Origin: Altererythrobacter ishigakiensis
GTDB lineage: Bacteria > Pseudomonadota > Alphaproteobacteria > Sphingomonadales > Sphingomonadaceae
DNA length: 64,000 bases
Reading direction: 5' to 3'
Assembly (NCBI RefSeq): GCF_001663155.1
Contig: NZ_CP015963.1
Span: 434,001 to 498,000 of the forward strand
The stretch's first letter is position 1. Every line of letters begins with the position of its first letter. A program made the position numbers and the translations under genes. The notes below the pieces were generated by a model. The model was not told where the DNA came from. It saw nothing but the letters and a program-made list of their open reading frames with translations, and did no database searches. This document shows, one piece after another, positions 33,286-42,609 of the stretch.

Positions 33286-35909
33286 CAGCCAAGCAAGTCC
33301 TTGAGCGCATCAAACGCACCGCTTGCCTTGGCGGGTTGATGGGCGGGCTTACCGGCATGCTTGCCGCTTCGCGTGTGGGGCTTTCGTTGCCTGTCGCCGC
33401 GATCGCCCTGTTTTCCGCGATTTCCAGTCTCACCACGCCGGTGCGGCTTTTTTCCGTTAGCGCGCCTCGGGCGCCAGCTCCAGCTATCGGGAGTGGCGGG
33501 GCCGAATGCACCTTCGGCCAAGCCAGGGGCTGCGAAGCGTTTGAACCCAGCGCTGCCTAGCAGGCGCGGCACATTGGACGCCTCAAGCCCGATCGAGATT
33601 GGCAAGGCCGTGTCGAAAAAGAACCGCTGAGGGGGCTTGCCATCTTTCGGCGTTGCCTTGGCGCGCGCATCAAACGCGGCGCGCAAGACCTTCTCGGCCA
33701 GATCGACACGAATCATTTGCGAACCGGCCGGGCGGTAACCGGCGGGGGTTTGCTTCACGTCTTTCAGCACCGGCAGCATCGCGTCATTGAGAGGCCGTTT
33801 GTCGATCCCCAATGTATGGAGCAACTGTCGCGGCGCAGGCTTGAGCAGAGCGTGAGCAAAGATGTCGAGCGCGCCAAACACAACTCCTAGCTTACGCAAA
33901 TAGGGGCGCATTTCCTTGGGAAGATGTTGCAGCCCGGCGTCTTCGCGCGACACCACACCGTGACCTGCGATGACCGCGTGGAGTAATGCACGGGCCTCTG
34001 AACCCGCGTCCGGGTCCTGCGCGGCCGCGGCCAGTTTGCGCAGCGGCTCCAGCGGTTCAAGCTTTTTGTCGAGCCAGTTTTGCAGGGCGGCCTCGAAGCT
34101 CGTTCTGGCGGCGTCGGGCAGGGCGCTCAGTTCGCGTACGAACACAATGCGCGCCGTACCAAAATCATCGGAAAGCTCGATTGAGGCCAGTCTGTGCTCT
34201 CCCCACATGATCGCGCCTTCGGCGATACTGAGTTCGCTCAGGCCCTCGCTTGCGAGCCATGCGGCCCGCTGAGCCAGGATCGAAGGCAGCGCCTTCTCGC
34301 CCGCAGCAAGCAGCATCTTGCGATCCGACACGGTCGCATCCGAATCAACTGCAAAGCGGAAGCCATCCAGTCGCCCGATTGGCTCACCATCAACTGTCAG
34401 CGCACCGTCTGCGCCAAGTTCGACAGGCAATGCACTTCCATCCTGACCCAGTGATTTCATCAAAAGCGACGTCCTTCGGTTTACAAATCGTTCGGTTAGC
34501 TGCGCGTGGAGCGCGTCCGATAGCTTGGCCTCGACCGCGCGGGCACGGGCAAACATTTCATCTCGTGCCAGAACCCAGTCAGGCCGCTGGCAGATATAGG
34601 CCCATGATCGGATCGCGGCTATCCTTCCTTGCAAAGTATCTATGTCACCTTGCGTCCGATCAAGATCGGCAATCCGGGCAGCAACATAGTCTGCACCCAG
34701 ATAGCCTTCGCGCAAGTCCTGCCACAGCCGCTTTACAAAACCGGCATGGACGCCTGCACCAACAGAGCGGAAATCGGGCAGCGAACACGCCTCCCAGAAC
34801 CGCCGGACAGAACCTGCTCCAGATACGCTTTGTGCAACAGGATCATCGGCAAGGCGTTTCAGAACAGCCAGATCTATCGCTTCAGGAGCAGGGCGGAGCT
34901 CGGGCTCGTCCGGCTTGGCCTCCAGATCCGAGATCAGGATCGACAGACTATCAAAACGCGGCTCCGCCTCACGCCAGAACAGATGTGTCAGCGGGGCAAA
35001 CTTATGCTCTTCGATCGCATAGATCTCTTCGTCGGTGAATTCGGGGGGAGAGGCGTTGTTGCCGCGCATGCCCGTTACCGTGCCAAAAGTGCCATCACGC
35101 TGATGCCGCCCAGCGCGCCCGGCAATCTGCCCCATCTCGGCAGGGGTCAGCCGGCGCTTGCGTTTGCCGTCGAATTTGGACAGCCCCCCAAATGCGACAT
35201 GGTGCAGGTCAAGGTTGAGCCCCATACCGATTGCGTCGGTGGCAACGATATAATCCACCTCACCATTTTGGAACAGTTCGACCTGCTTGTTGCGCGTCTC
35301 AGGTGAAAGTGCACCCATGACAACTGCAGCGCCCCCCCTGAAGCGGCGCAAAGCCTCAGCCATGGCGTAGACCTGCTCTGCACCAAAGGCCACGACCGCG
35401 CTGCGCGGAGGCAGGCGGGACAGTTTGCGGCTACCGGCATGTTTCAGGGTCGAAAACCGTGGGCGTTCCACCATTTTGGCACGTGGTATCAGCGCCCTGA
35501 CGAGTGGTTCGAGCGTGGCGGAACCCAGAATCATTGTTTCTTCCCGGCCGCGTGCATTCAGCAGTCTGTCTGTGAATATATGACCGCGCTCCGGATCAGC
35601 CGCGATTTGCGCTTCATCAAGCGCGACAAAGGCATGAGGGCCGTTCTTGCCGGCGCCCAGACGATCCATCGCCTCGGCTGTGCAGCAGAAATAGCGGGCC
35701 TTGGGTGGTTCGATCCGCTCTTCTCCGGTGATCAATGCAACTGCCTTGTCACCTTTGATCGCGCGCACCCGATCATAGACTTCGCGCGCCAGCAAGCGAA
35801 GCGGAAAGCCCATCATCCCGCTCGAATGGCCACACATCCGCTCGATGGCCAAGTAGGTCTTGCCGGTGTTTGTGGGTCCAAGAACCGCTTTGATGGTGCT
35901 GTCGCTCAC
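33285..35909 (-). CDS. Suv3-like DExH/DEAD helicase
   Basis: The 874-residue helicase resembles mitochondrial Suv3 and the alphaproteobacterial MgpS-type helicases. Walker A is AVLGPTNTGKTYLAIERM, motif II is ALDEAQIAADPERGH, motif III is GSATL and motif VI is QIAGRAGRHQRDG. A Suv3 C-terminal region follows, then a basic tail from about residue 810 (RPRRANGKKPHRRGETG). It probably unwinds RNA in decay or surveillance. It begins with GTG at 35909 and is followed directly by the S4 protein. Confidence 0.88.
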   Translation of the reverse strand: MSDSTIKAVLGPTNTGKTYLAIERMCGHSSGMMGFPLRLLAREVYDRVRAIKGDKAVALITGEERIEPPKARYFCCTAEAMDRLGAGKNGPHAFVALDEAQIAADPERGHIFTDRLLNARGREETMILGSATLEPLVRALIPRAKMVERPRFSTLKHAGSRKLSRLPPRSAVVAFGAEQVYAMAEALRRFRGGAAVVMGALSPETRNKQVELFQNGEVDYIVATDAIGMGLNLDLHHVAFGGLSKFDGKRKRRLTPAEMGQIAGRAGRHQRDGTFGTVTGMRGNNASPPEFTDEEIYAIEEHKFAPLTHLFWREAEPRFDSLSILISDLEAKPDEPELRPAPEAIDLAVLKRLADDPVAQSVSGAGSVRRFWEACSLPDFRSVGAGVHAGFVKRLWQDLREGYLGADYVAARIADLDRTQGDIDTLQGRIAAIRSWAYICQRPDWVLARDEMFARARAVEAKLSDALHAQLTERFVNRRTSLLMKSLGQDGSALPVELGADGALTVDGEPIGRLDGFRFAVDSDATVSDRKMLLAAGEKALPSILAQRAAWLASEGLSELSIAEGAIMWGEHRLASIELSDDFGTARIVFVRELSALPDAARTSFEAALQNWLDKKLEPLEPLRKLAAAAQDPDAGSEARALLHAVIAGHGVVSREDAGLQHLPKEMRPYLRKLGVVFGALDIFAHALLKPAPRQLLHTLGIDKRPLNDAMLPVLKDVKQTPAGYRPAGSQMIRVDLAEKVLRAAFDARAKATPKDGKPPQRFFFDTALPISIGLEASNVPRLLGSAGFKRFAAPGLAEGAFGPATPDSWSWRPRRANGKKPHRRGETGNRGKQGDRGDRQRKPHTRSGKHAGKPAHQPAKASGAFDALKDLLG

Positions 35910-36070
35910 GGTGTCGTAGTGGCACCGCGCAGCAGGCGCGGCAACCGCATCGAGAGCGTGCGGGGCTGCTTCTCAACATTTCGCCGCTTGAAGGACTCGC
36001 TTGATCGCTGCTTAAACCGAAATTTACTTTGATTTGAGACGATCTTCAGCCATTTAACAACACGGGATGC

Positions 36071-36084
36071 GGTGCCTAGGCACC
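36071..36084. promoter_or_regulatory. 14-base perfect palindrome upstream of the M23 peptidase
   Basis: GGTGCCTAGGCACC is a complete inverted repeat lying in the 264-base gap between the divergent helicase and M23 genes. The rest of this gap shows no gene. The size and symmetry suit a dimeric regulator, but none is identified. Confidence 0.45.
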
Positions 36085-36173
36085 ACTTGGGAGTTTTGGG
36101 TCAGTTGGATCATTTGCGCGACATCGACAGCCAATTGGGCGAGCCGATTGATGAGCCGAAAACCGATGAACCC

Positions 36174-37751
36174 ATGCTCGATTTCGGCGAGCCGGGCGCG
36201 GGAGATCGTTCGCGAGAATCGAAAGCGTATAGCTCCCGCAGGATCATGCTCAAGCGAGTGAGTGACTGGCGCGCGCGCTACGAAGACTGGCGCGATGAAA
36301 CTTCACGCAAGCTGGATAGTGTGGATCTCGCACCCGACCTTGCGCAAGATATCGGCAGTGGGCGCTGGTTTCGGGGATTGGGCACCATGCTTGGTCTTGG
36401 GGCCGTTGCATTGTTTCTGTGGCCGGACCTCGCCCCGCTTGAAGCGCGACCGGCAATGGCGATTGACGATGTAGCGCGCGATGAGTTTCGCAGCCATATG
36501 ATTATGCCGCTGGCACTGGGTGCGGACAGCGGCCGCCAGATGGGCGCAGGCCCCAATGTGCGCGCACTCGAAGCTGCGCCTGAACGCCCGCAATTGGAAC
36601 TGGTGGCCACCTTGGGTCGAGGCGACAGCCTTGACCGTATGTTGCAGCGCGCTGGTTTGCGCACAGCCGATGCGGAGCGCGTTGAGGAACTGATCGGCGG
36701 TGCGATCGTGCTTGACGAGCTTGAGCCCGGGACGCGCTTCGACATCGTTCTGGGCCGGCGCGACGAGCAAGGCGGGCCACGCCCGCTAGAACAGCTGTCC
36801 TTCCGCGCAAAATTTGAGCTTGAGCTCCGGGTCGAGAGCAACAATGGCAATCTCTCACTTCGCCGCAACACAATCCGAGTGGACGACACGCCGCTGCGCA
36901 TCCGTGGCCGGGTCGGTTCAAGCCTCTATCGCTCGGCGCGTGCGGCTGGCGCGCCTGCCAGCTCGGTTCAGGATTTCATCAAGGCGATGGACGGATATAT
37001 CAATCTGAACCGCAATGTCGGCTCGAACGACGAATTTGACATGATTGTCGAATACCGCCGCGCTGCGACAGGCGAGCGGCAGGCTGGCCGTGTGCTCTAT
37101 GCTTCAATCGAACGCAACGGAGAACCGCGGGCGCAGATAATGCGCTGGGGGGAAGAGGGTATCTTCTATGACGCAACCGGTGAAGGTGAGCAGCGCAATG
37201 GCCTGATCGCACCAGTTCCAGGAAGAATGACCTCCCGATACGGAATGCGGCGCCACCCTGTGCTTGGCTATCGACGCATGCATTCAGGCGTAGACTTCCG
37301 CGCGCGAACAGGAACGCCAATTGTTGCAGTCACTGACGGGCGTGTTAGCGGTGCCGGCCGAATGGGTGGCTGCGGCATCGCCGTAAGGCTTGATCATGGC
37401 AATGGGCTGGCGACACGTTACTGCCACATGAGTCGCATGGCTGTCAGTCGCGGCCAGCGCGTGCGCCGCGGCCAGGTAATCGGATATTCCGGGTCTACCG
37501 GCCTCGTTACAGGGCCACACTTGCATTACGAGATGTATCGCAACGGGCGCGCGATTAACCCCGAGAGCGTGAAGTTTGTGACGCGCGCCCAGCTTGAGGG
37601 CGGAGAGCTGATCGCTTTCCGCTCTGCGCTCGCGCAATTGAAAGAAATCGAGCCAGGTGCTGCATTGGAAGATCTGGAGCAGCGCCCGAGCGAGATTGAA
37701 GAACCACAGCGAGAGATCGAAAAGCTCGATAACCGCCGCGAAGTGCGCTGA
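36174..37751 (+). CDS. Membrane-anchored M23 (LytM) peptidoglycan endopeptidase
   Basis: This 525-residue protein has a cytoplasmic N-terminal part, one transmembrane helix (WFRGLGTMLGLGAVALFLWP) and a periplasmic region. A LysM/OapA-like segment (RGDSLDRMLQRAGLRTADAE) precedes a complete C-terminal M23 domain. Zinc ligands are visible in HSGVDFRARTG (His and Asp) and HLHYEMYRNGR (HxH), so it should cut peptide cross-links. The start is uncertain. ATG 36174 is the first in-frame ATG, but the frame is open with coding-like sequence to GTG 36072, and TTG starts at 36096 or 36105 are possible. Confidence 0.88.
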   Translation: MLDFGEPGAGDRSRESKAYSSRRIMLKRVSDWRARYEDWRDETSRKLDSVDLAPDLAQDIGSGRWFRGLGTMLGLGAVALFLWPDLAPLEARPAMAIDDVARDEFRSHMIMPLALGADSGRQMGAGPNVRALEAAPERPQLELVATLGRGDSLDRMLQRAGLRTADAERVEELIGGAIVLDELEPGTRFDIVLGRRDEQGGPRPLEQLSFRAKFELELRVESNNGNLSLRRNTIRVDDTPLRIRGRVGSSLYRSARAAGAPASSVQDFIKAMDGYINLNRNVGSNDEFDMIVEYRRAATGERQAGRVLYASIERNGEPRAQIMRWGEEGIFYDATGEGEQRNGLIAPVPGRMTSRYGMRRHPVLGYRRMHSGVDFRARTGTPIVAVTDGRVSGAGRMGGCGIAVRLDHGNGLATRYCHMSRMAVSRGQRVRRGQVIGYSGSTGLVTGPHLHYEMYRNGRAINPESVKFVTRAQLEGGELIAFRSALAQLKEIEPGAALEDLEQRPSEIEEPQREIEKLDNRREVR

Positions 37752-37792
37752 TCCGTTGCTAACCCGGCAATAATGCGGCAACAATCAGCGGC

Positions 37793-38788
37793 ATGAGTGG
37801 ATCGTACCCCAATCTGCGCATGCGGCGCACAAGAGCTAGCGGCTGGAGCCGCGCAATGTTTCGTGAAACCGTTATGACTCCGGCCGATCTGATCTGGCCG
37901 CTGTTTGTTACCGATGGGTCAGGTGTCGAGGAACCGATCGCCACGCTTCCAGGTGTATCGCGTTGGTCAGTTGACGGGATTGCGACACGTGCAAAAGAAG
38001 CGGTGCGACTAGGTATACCGTGTGTCGCGCTATTCCCCAACACCCCCGCTGATAAGCGCAACGATGACGGGGCAGAGGCGCTCAACCCGGACAATCTTAT
38101 GTGCCGCGCGATCAAGGCCATTCGCGACGCATGCGGGAACGATATCGGCATTCTCACCGATGTTGCGCTTGATCCCTACACAGCCCATGGTCAGGACGGG
38201 CTGATCGACGAGGCGGGATATGTGGTCAATGATGACACAGTCGCGGTGCTGGTAGACCAGTCGCTCAATCAGGCGGAGGCAGGCGCTGACATCATCGCGC
38301 CGTCTGACATGATGGATGGGCGTGTGCATGCGATCCGCATGGCGCTTGAGATGAATGGCTACCCCAATGTCCAGATCATGAGCTATGCCGCTAAATACGC
38401 CAGCGCGTTCTACGGCCCCTTCCGCGACGCGGTTGGATCAAGCGGCCTGCTGAAAGGCGACAAGAAGACTTATCAGATGGATCCGGCCAATAGCGATGAA
38501 GCGCTGCGTGAAGTGGCGCTCGACATTGCCGAAGGAGCCGATAGCGTAATGGTGAAGCCGGGGCTTGCCTATCTCGACATCATCTATCGGGTTAAACAGG
38601 AATTCGGCGTGCCGGTCTTCGCGTATCAGGTGTCTGGTGAGTATGCGATGATCGAAGCAGCAGAGGCTGCGGGCATTGGTGATCGTGACGCGTTACTGAT
38701 GGAAAAACTGATCGCATTCAAACGCGCCGGCTGCAGCGGCGTGCTAACCTACCATGCGCCGATTGCCGCGCGCATTCTCAATGGCTGA
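37793..38788 (+). CDS. hemB: Porphobilinogen synthase (delta-aminolevulinate dehydratase)
   Basis: The 331-residue enzyme condenses two aminolevulinate molecules to porphobilinogen in tetrapyrrole synthesis. Catalytic lysines are in SYAAKYASAFYGPFRDA and VMVKPGLAYLDIIY. The metal-binding segment reads DVALDPYTAHGQDG, lacking the cysteine triad of zinc enzymes, so it is the magnesium-type HemB. It overlaps the next gene by 8 bases (ATGGCTGA). hemE and hemJ are 22-24 kb away in the same window. Confidence 0.96.
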   Translation: MSGSYPNLRMRRTRASGWSRAMFRETVMTPADLIWPLFVTDGSGVEEPIATLPGVSRWSVDGIATRAKEAVRLGIPCVALFPNTPADKRNDDGAEALNPDNLMCRAIKAIRDACGNDIGILTDVALDPYTAHGQDGLIDEAGYVVNDDTVAVLVDQSLNQAEAGADIIAPSDMMDGRVHAIRMALEMNGYPNVQIMSYAAKYASAFYGPFRDAVGSSGLLKGDKKTYQMDPANSDEALREVALDIAEGADSVMVKPGLAYLDIIYRVKQEFGVPVFAYQVSGEYAMIEAAEAAGIGDRDALLMEKLIAFKRAGCSGVLTYHAPIAARILNG

Positions 38789-39350
38789 AACTGAGGCAGA
38801 GTTCCGGCACGAGACCGAACGGCTAATCCTGCGCGATTGGCGTGAGGCTGACTGGGTGGATTTCTGGGAAGGCACCAATACACCCAATGTCATGCGCTGG
38901 CTTGGCGGGGTGTGTGACGCGGAAAAGCGACAGGCAGCGCAGGACCGGCTTTTATCCTACACCTTGGATCACGGGCACACTTTCTGGTGTGTCGAGCGCA
39001 AGGCTGATGGTGCCATACTGGGCTTTTGCGGGCTCAAGCGCTGCAATCAGAAGGGTGGCCCAATTGGCATGATGGAGGTCGGCTGGCGATTGCGCGAAGA
39101 TGCCTGGGGGCAGGGTTATGCGAAAGAGGCGGCGCTTGCCTCGCTAGATCTGGCGTTCGACCGTTTTGGCGCGGATGAAGTGATTGCGCTGACCGTTCAA
39201 GGGAATGCGCCAAGTTGGGGTTTGATGATCAAGCTTGGCATGCGGCGGCGCGAAGACCTCGATTTCGAAAACGCCGATTTCACGCCCGATACTCCCGTGA
39301 TCATCGTCTACTCGATTGATCGTGCAAGCTGGGAAGCGCAGCATGCCTGA
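38781..39350 (+). CDS. GNAT family N-acetyltransferase (RimJ/RimL type), copy 1
   Basis: This 189-residue acetyltransferase shows ETERLILRDWREADWVDF at the N-terminus. The acetyl-CoA loop region is GWRLREDAWGQGYAKEAA (RxxxGxG/A-like), with ALTVQGNAPSWGLMIKLGM near the C-terminus. The substrate may be a ribosomal protein N-terminus or a small amine. Its start overlaps the hemB stop by 8 bases. It resembles the following gene in several segments, suggesting a tandem duplication. Confidence 0.85.
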   Translation: MAETEAEFRHETERLILRDWREADWVDFWEGTNTPNVMRWLGGVCDAEKRQAAQDRLLSYTLDHGHTFWCVERKADGAILGFCGLKRCNQKGGPIGMMEVGWRLREDAWGQGYAKEAALASLDLAFDRFGADEVIALTVQGNAPSWGLMIKLGMRRREDLDFENADFTPDTPVIIVYSIDRASWEAQHA

Positions 39351-39915
39351 TATCGTGATCGAAACCGAGCGGCTGATTCTGCGAAAGATCGGGGAAAGCG
39401 ACGCCGCCCTTCAGTATGAATTGCTCAATACTCCAACGGTGATGGAATACCTTGGTGGAGTGAAGGAGCTTCACGAGATCGAAGCCAAGCATGCCAAGTC
39501 AATGAGCTGGTTCGCGCGCGAAGGGTTTGGTTTCATGATGCTAATCGAAAAATCGACCGGCGAGCTTGTTGGCCATTGCGGCATGAAGCGGATCGACAAT
39601 CCGCTTGCGCCTAACGTTGGTGATCATGAGATCGGCTGGCTGGTGCGCGAAGACCGTTGGCGCCACGGCTATGCAAACGAAGCCATGCGCGCGGTGATTG
39701 ATTGGGCATTTCAATCGATTGGTGTGCCGCATATTGTCGCATTGACTTGTGAACGCAACGTTCCGAGCTGGCGTTTCATGGAAAAGCTCGGGATGGAACG
39801 CCGCGGGGATCTGGACTTTACCGATCCGTCCTATGATCTGCGCGACAATCCGACGATTCAGTATTCGCTTACCAGGGCTCAATGGGAGACAGTACAATGC
39901 ACCGACCAGGCGTAA
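39343..39915 (+). CDS. GNAT family N-acetyltransferase (RimJ/RimL type), copy 2
   Basis: The 190-residue protein begins MPDIVIETERLILRKI and has GWLVREDRWRHGYANEAM as its acetyl-CoA loop, with CERNVPSWRFMEKLGMERRG near the end. It is related to the preceding GNAT but clearly diverged, as shared motifs differ at many positions. The ATG at 39343 overlaps the copy 1 stop by 8 bases (ATGCCTGA). Confidence 0.85.
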   Translation: MPDIVIETERLILRKIGESDAALQYELLNTPTVMEYLGGVKELHEIEAKHAKSMSWFAREGFGFMMLIEKSTGELVGHCGMKRIDNPLAPNVGDHEIGWLVREDRWRHGYANEAMRAVIDWAFQSIGVPHIVALTCERNVPSWRFMEKLGMERRGDLDFTDPSYDLRDNPTIQYSLTRAQWETVQCTDQA

Positions 39916-40463
39916 ACATCATCCCGATTCATGGCAAAGTGCCACATATTCACGACACCGCTTTTATCGCGCCGGGCTGCACGATCATCGGCGATGTCAC
40001 GATCGGGGCGGAAAGCTCGGTCTGGTACAATTGCGTGCTGCGCGCCGATGTCAGCCGGATCGAGATCGGGGAGCGTACAAACATCCAGGACGGGACGGTG
40101 TGTCATTGTGACCCGCCGCGCCCGGGAGATGAAGATGGCTCCCCTCTGATCATCGGTGATGACGTGCTGATCGGGCACATGGCGATGGTGCACGGATGCA
40201 CGATCAAAGACCGCGGCTTCGTGGGCCTGGGCGCGATTGCGATGAACAAGGCGGTGATCGGCCATGATGCGATGCTGGCCGCCGGCGCGATGCTGACAGA
40301 GGGTAAGGTCATGGAAGACCGCATGCTGTGGGCAGGCCGACCGGCCAAACCGATGAAAGAGCTCTCCGAAGCGGCGATCGCCGGCATGCGTATGGGCGTG
40401 GCGCATTACGCCGAGAACGCAAGGCACCACGCGGTCGCTGTATTCGAGGCGGGGCTCGACTAA
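39897..40463 (+). CDS. Gamma-type carbonic anhydrase family protein
   Basis: The 188-residue protein is a left-handed beta-helix trimer of the gamma carbonic anhydrase/PaaY/YrdA family. Hexapeptide repeats run from IIGDVTIGAESSVWYNC to MAMVHGCTIKD and end at VGLGAIAMNKAVIG. Zinc-type His residues are in GTVCHCD, LIGHMAMVHGC. Many members lack demonstrated CO2 hydration. The start at 39897 has GGAGACA upstream and overlaps the copy 2 GNAT by 19 bases. Confidence 0.9.
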   Translation: MHRPGVNIIPIHGKVPHIHDTAFIAPGCTIIGDVTIGAESSVWYNCVLRADVSRIEIGERTNIQDGTVCHCDPPRPGDEDGSPLIIGDDVLIGHMAMVHGCTIKDRGFVGLGAIAMNKAVIGHDAMLAAGAMLTEGKVMEDRMLWAGRPAKPMKELSEAAIAGMRMGVAHYAENARHHAVAVFEAGLD

Positions 40464-40471
40464 GTCAGCGA

Positions 40472-42535
40472 TTATTCGTTATTATCACCGCTGCGGTACT
40501 TATCGAACCACTTGATAACCGAATCGGTCTTCGCGGCGAGCTGGCTCGGTGACATCGTAAGATCGCCGTGGCTCCCGCCGGGCGTGACCAGCAAAGCTGT
40601 GTCTACGCCCAGCACCTGTAATGCGCCGTAGAGCTGTTCAGCCTCGCTGCGCGGTGTGCGATAGTCTTCCGCAGCCACCAATACCAATGTTGGTGTCTTG
40701 ATGTTCGCTGCTGCGGCCAATGGGGAACGCCGCCAATAGTCGTCCGGGCGTTCCCATGGCTGACCCTTCATCCAGTACTTGCCGAAGAAGGCATACCCGT
40801 CGCTCATCAACGCCATGCTGGTCCAGTTGATCACCGGCTTGTTGGATGCGGCCGCCGCAAATCGGTCCGTCTGGCCAACAATCCACGCGGTCAATATCCC
40901 GCCGCCAGACCCGCCTGTCACAAACAGATTATCAGGATCCGCATAGCCGGCTGCGATTGCGGCATCGGCCGCAGCCATCAACTCGTCGTGGTTTGAAATC
41001 GGGTAGTTGCCTTCGATCCTGTCGGCGAAAGCATGACCATACCCGGTTGATCCGCCCGGATTGGTGAATAGCGTTGCGTAGCCGGCGCTGCCGTAAAGCT
41101 GATAATCTGTGCTGAAATGTGCACCGTAAGCAGCATAGGGGCCGCCGTGAATCTCAAACACCAGCGGCACGCGCGTACCCGCCTCATAGTTAGGAGGCAA
41201 CGTGATCCAGCTGGGAATTCTCGTTCCGTCTTCTGCCGTTACGTCCAGTTCAATCGTCCGCCCCAGCGTTTTCCCGGAAAGCCAGGTTTCGTTGAGCGCC
41301 GTCAGACGACGGGCATCGCGTCCGGTCAGAACGGATACGTCTGTGGGCCGGGTTGCTGATCCAGATGTAAAGGCCAGTTCGCCGCGATCTGCCACGCTCC
41401 ATTGCCCGCCAACGTAAGGTCGCGAATAGCCAGGGTCGGCGATCCGCGCATTCAGCATATCGACCTTTCCGGTCGATGAAACCCGGGCAACGCGGTAGAC
41501 GCCCTCATCCTCAAACCCGGCGTAGAGGCCGCTTTCGGTCCATTCCAGACTGTCAAAACTGCGGTCAAAACCGCCTGTAATCCGCCGCTTTCCCGAACCA
41601 TCGCGGTTCATCAGGTAGAGTTCGCTTTGCTGATATGCCATCGAGCGATCATCGAAACCGAGATAGGCAATCTGCCGTCCGTCCGGGCTGATCTGCGGCG
41701 CATAATCCGGTCCGTCGCGATCAGTGAGTGCGGAAATCTTGCCCGAAGCCAGATCAATCGCGTAGATCTCGCTATCAACGCCTGAGAGCTCCCAGTCGTC
41801 ATCGCGGTTGCCGCTGATCAGGATTGTTTTTCCATCGGGCGACCATTCCAACGCTCCGCCGTGATGGCGGTCCCCAGATGTTAGCTGGCGCGGTGCCCCT
41901 CCTTTGGCGGAAACGACGAATATCTGAGTGAAACCTGGTTTCAGGTAGCCGCCGCCATCGATGCGATAGGTGACTCTTTCGGTAATACTGGGCGGGGATT
42001 TCCACTCAGCCCCCTCAGGTTTTGCCGGTGCGCTGCCGAGCGTTGCGGCCTCGCCTGCAACGCGCGCAGAATATGCAATTTGTGATCCATCGGGGGACCA
42101 GCTGATCCCCCCGGGGCTTTCGGGAAGCGCTGTGATGTTCGCTGAAACGCCGCTATCCATCCAGCGCACGTGGAGTTCAGGCCCGCCGCCGCTTTCAGTC
42201 GAAATATAGGCGAGCCGCGCTCCATCAGGGGACCAGCGTGGCGAGAAATGTGCGCCCGTTCCGGTAACCAAAGGCGTTTCGACCCTGCTGGCAATGTCAA
42301 TCAGCCAGATCGACGTGACCGCACTATCGGTCATGATGTCATTCGCTCTGCGGACATAGGCGATCTTGCGCCCGTCCGGGCTGATCTGCGGATCTGTGGC
42401 GACGGTCAGATTGAACAGATCTGCCCCGGTAAAGAGGGCAGGATCCGATTTGTTTTCAGCATGATCGTCGCCAGCCAGCGGCGCCAATGGCGCGGCGAGA
42501 ATTAGAGCAGCGGCAGAGAGTTTGAATGAGTGCAT
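40472..42535 (-). CDS. S9 family prolyl oligopeptidase-like peptidase
   Basis: The 687-residue exported protein has a signal peptide (residues 1-22, ALILAAPLAPLAG). An N-terminal seven-bladed WD40-like propeller contains repeated SPDG motifs (ISPDGRKIAY, SPDGARLAYIS, SPDGSQIAYSA). A C-terminal alpha/beta hydrolase follows, with nucleophile Ser in TGGSGGGILTAWI and His in PGGSHGDLT; the Asp lies near AEDYRTPRSEA. It probably cleaves small peptides in the periplasm. It converges with the carbonic anhydrase gene 8 bases away. Confidence 0.93.
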   Translation of the reverse strand: MHSFKLSAAALILAAPLAPLAGDDHAENKSDPALFTGADLFNLTVATDPQISPDGRKIAYVRRANDIMTDSAVTSIWLIDIASRVETPLVTGTGAHFSPRWSPDGARLAYISTESGGGPELHVRWMDSGVSANITALPESPGGISWSPDGSQIAYSARVAGEAATLGSAPAKPEGAEWKSPPSITERVTYRIDGGGYLKPGFTQIFVVSAKGGAPRQLTSGDRHHGGALEWSPDGKTILISGNRDDDWELSGVDSEIYAIDLASGKISALTDRDGPDYAPQISPDGRQIAYLGFDDRSMAYQQSELYLMNRDGSGKRRITGGFDRSFDSLEWTESGLYAGFEDEGVYRVARVSSTGKVDMLNARIADPGYSRPYVGGQWSVADRGELAFTSGSATRPTDVSVLTGRDARRLTALNETWLSGKTLGRTIELDVTAEDGTRIPSWITLPPNYEAGTRVPLVFEIHGGPYAAYGAHFSTDYQLYGSAGYATLFTNPGGSTGYGHAFADRIEGNYPISNHDELMAAADAAIAAGYADPDNLFVTGGSGGGILTAWIVGQTDRFAAAASNKPVINWTSMALMSDGYAFFGKYWMKGQPWERPDDYWRRSPLAAAANIKTPTLVLVAAEDYRTPRSEAEQLYGALQVLGVDTALLVTPGGSHGDLTMSPSQLAAKTDSVIKWFDKYRSGDNNE

Positions 42536-42609
42536 GAGGGGCCCCTGAACACATAAGATTGAGGGACGCACTCATGCATATCTGTGGCCTGAATGCCAGC
42601 GAAGAAAGA

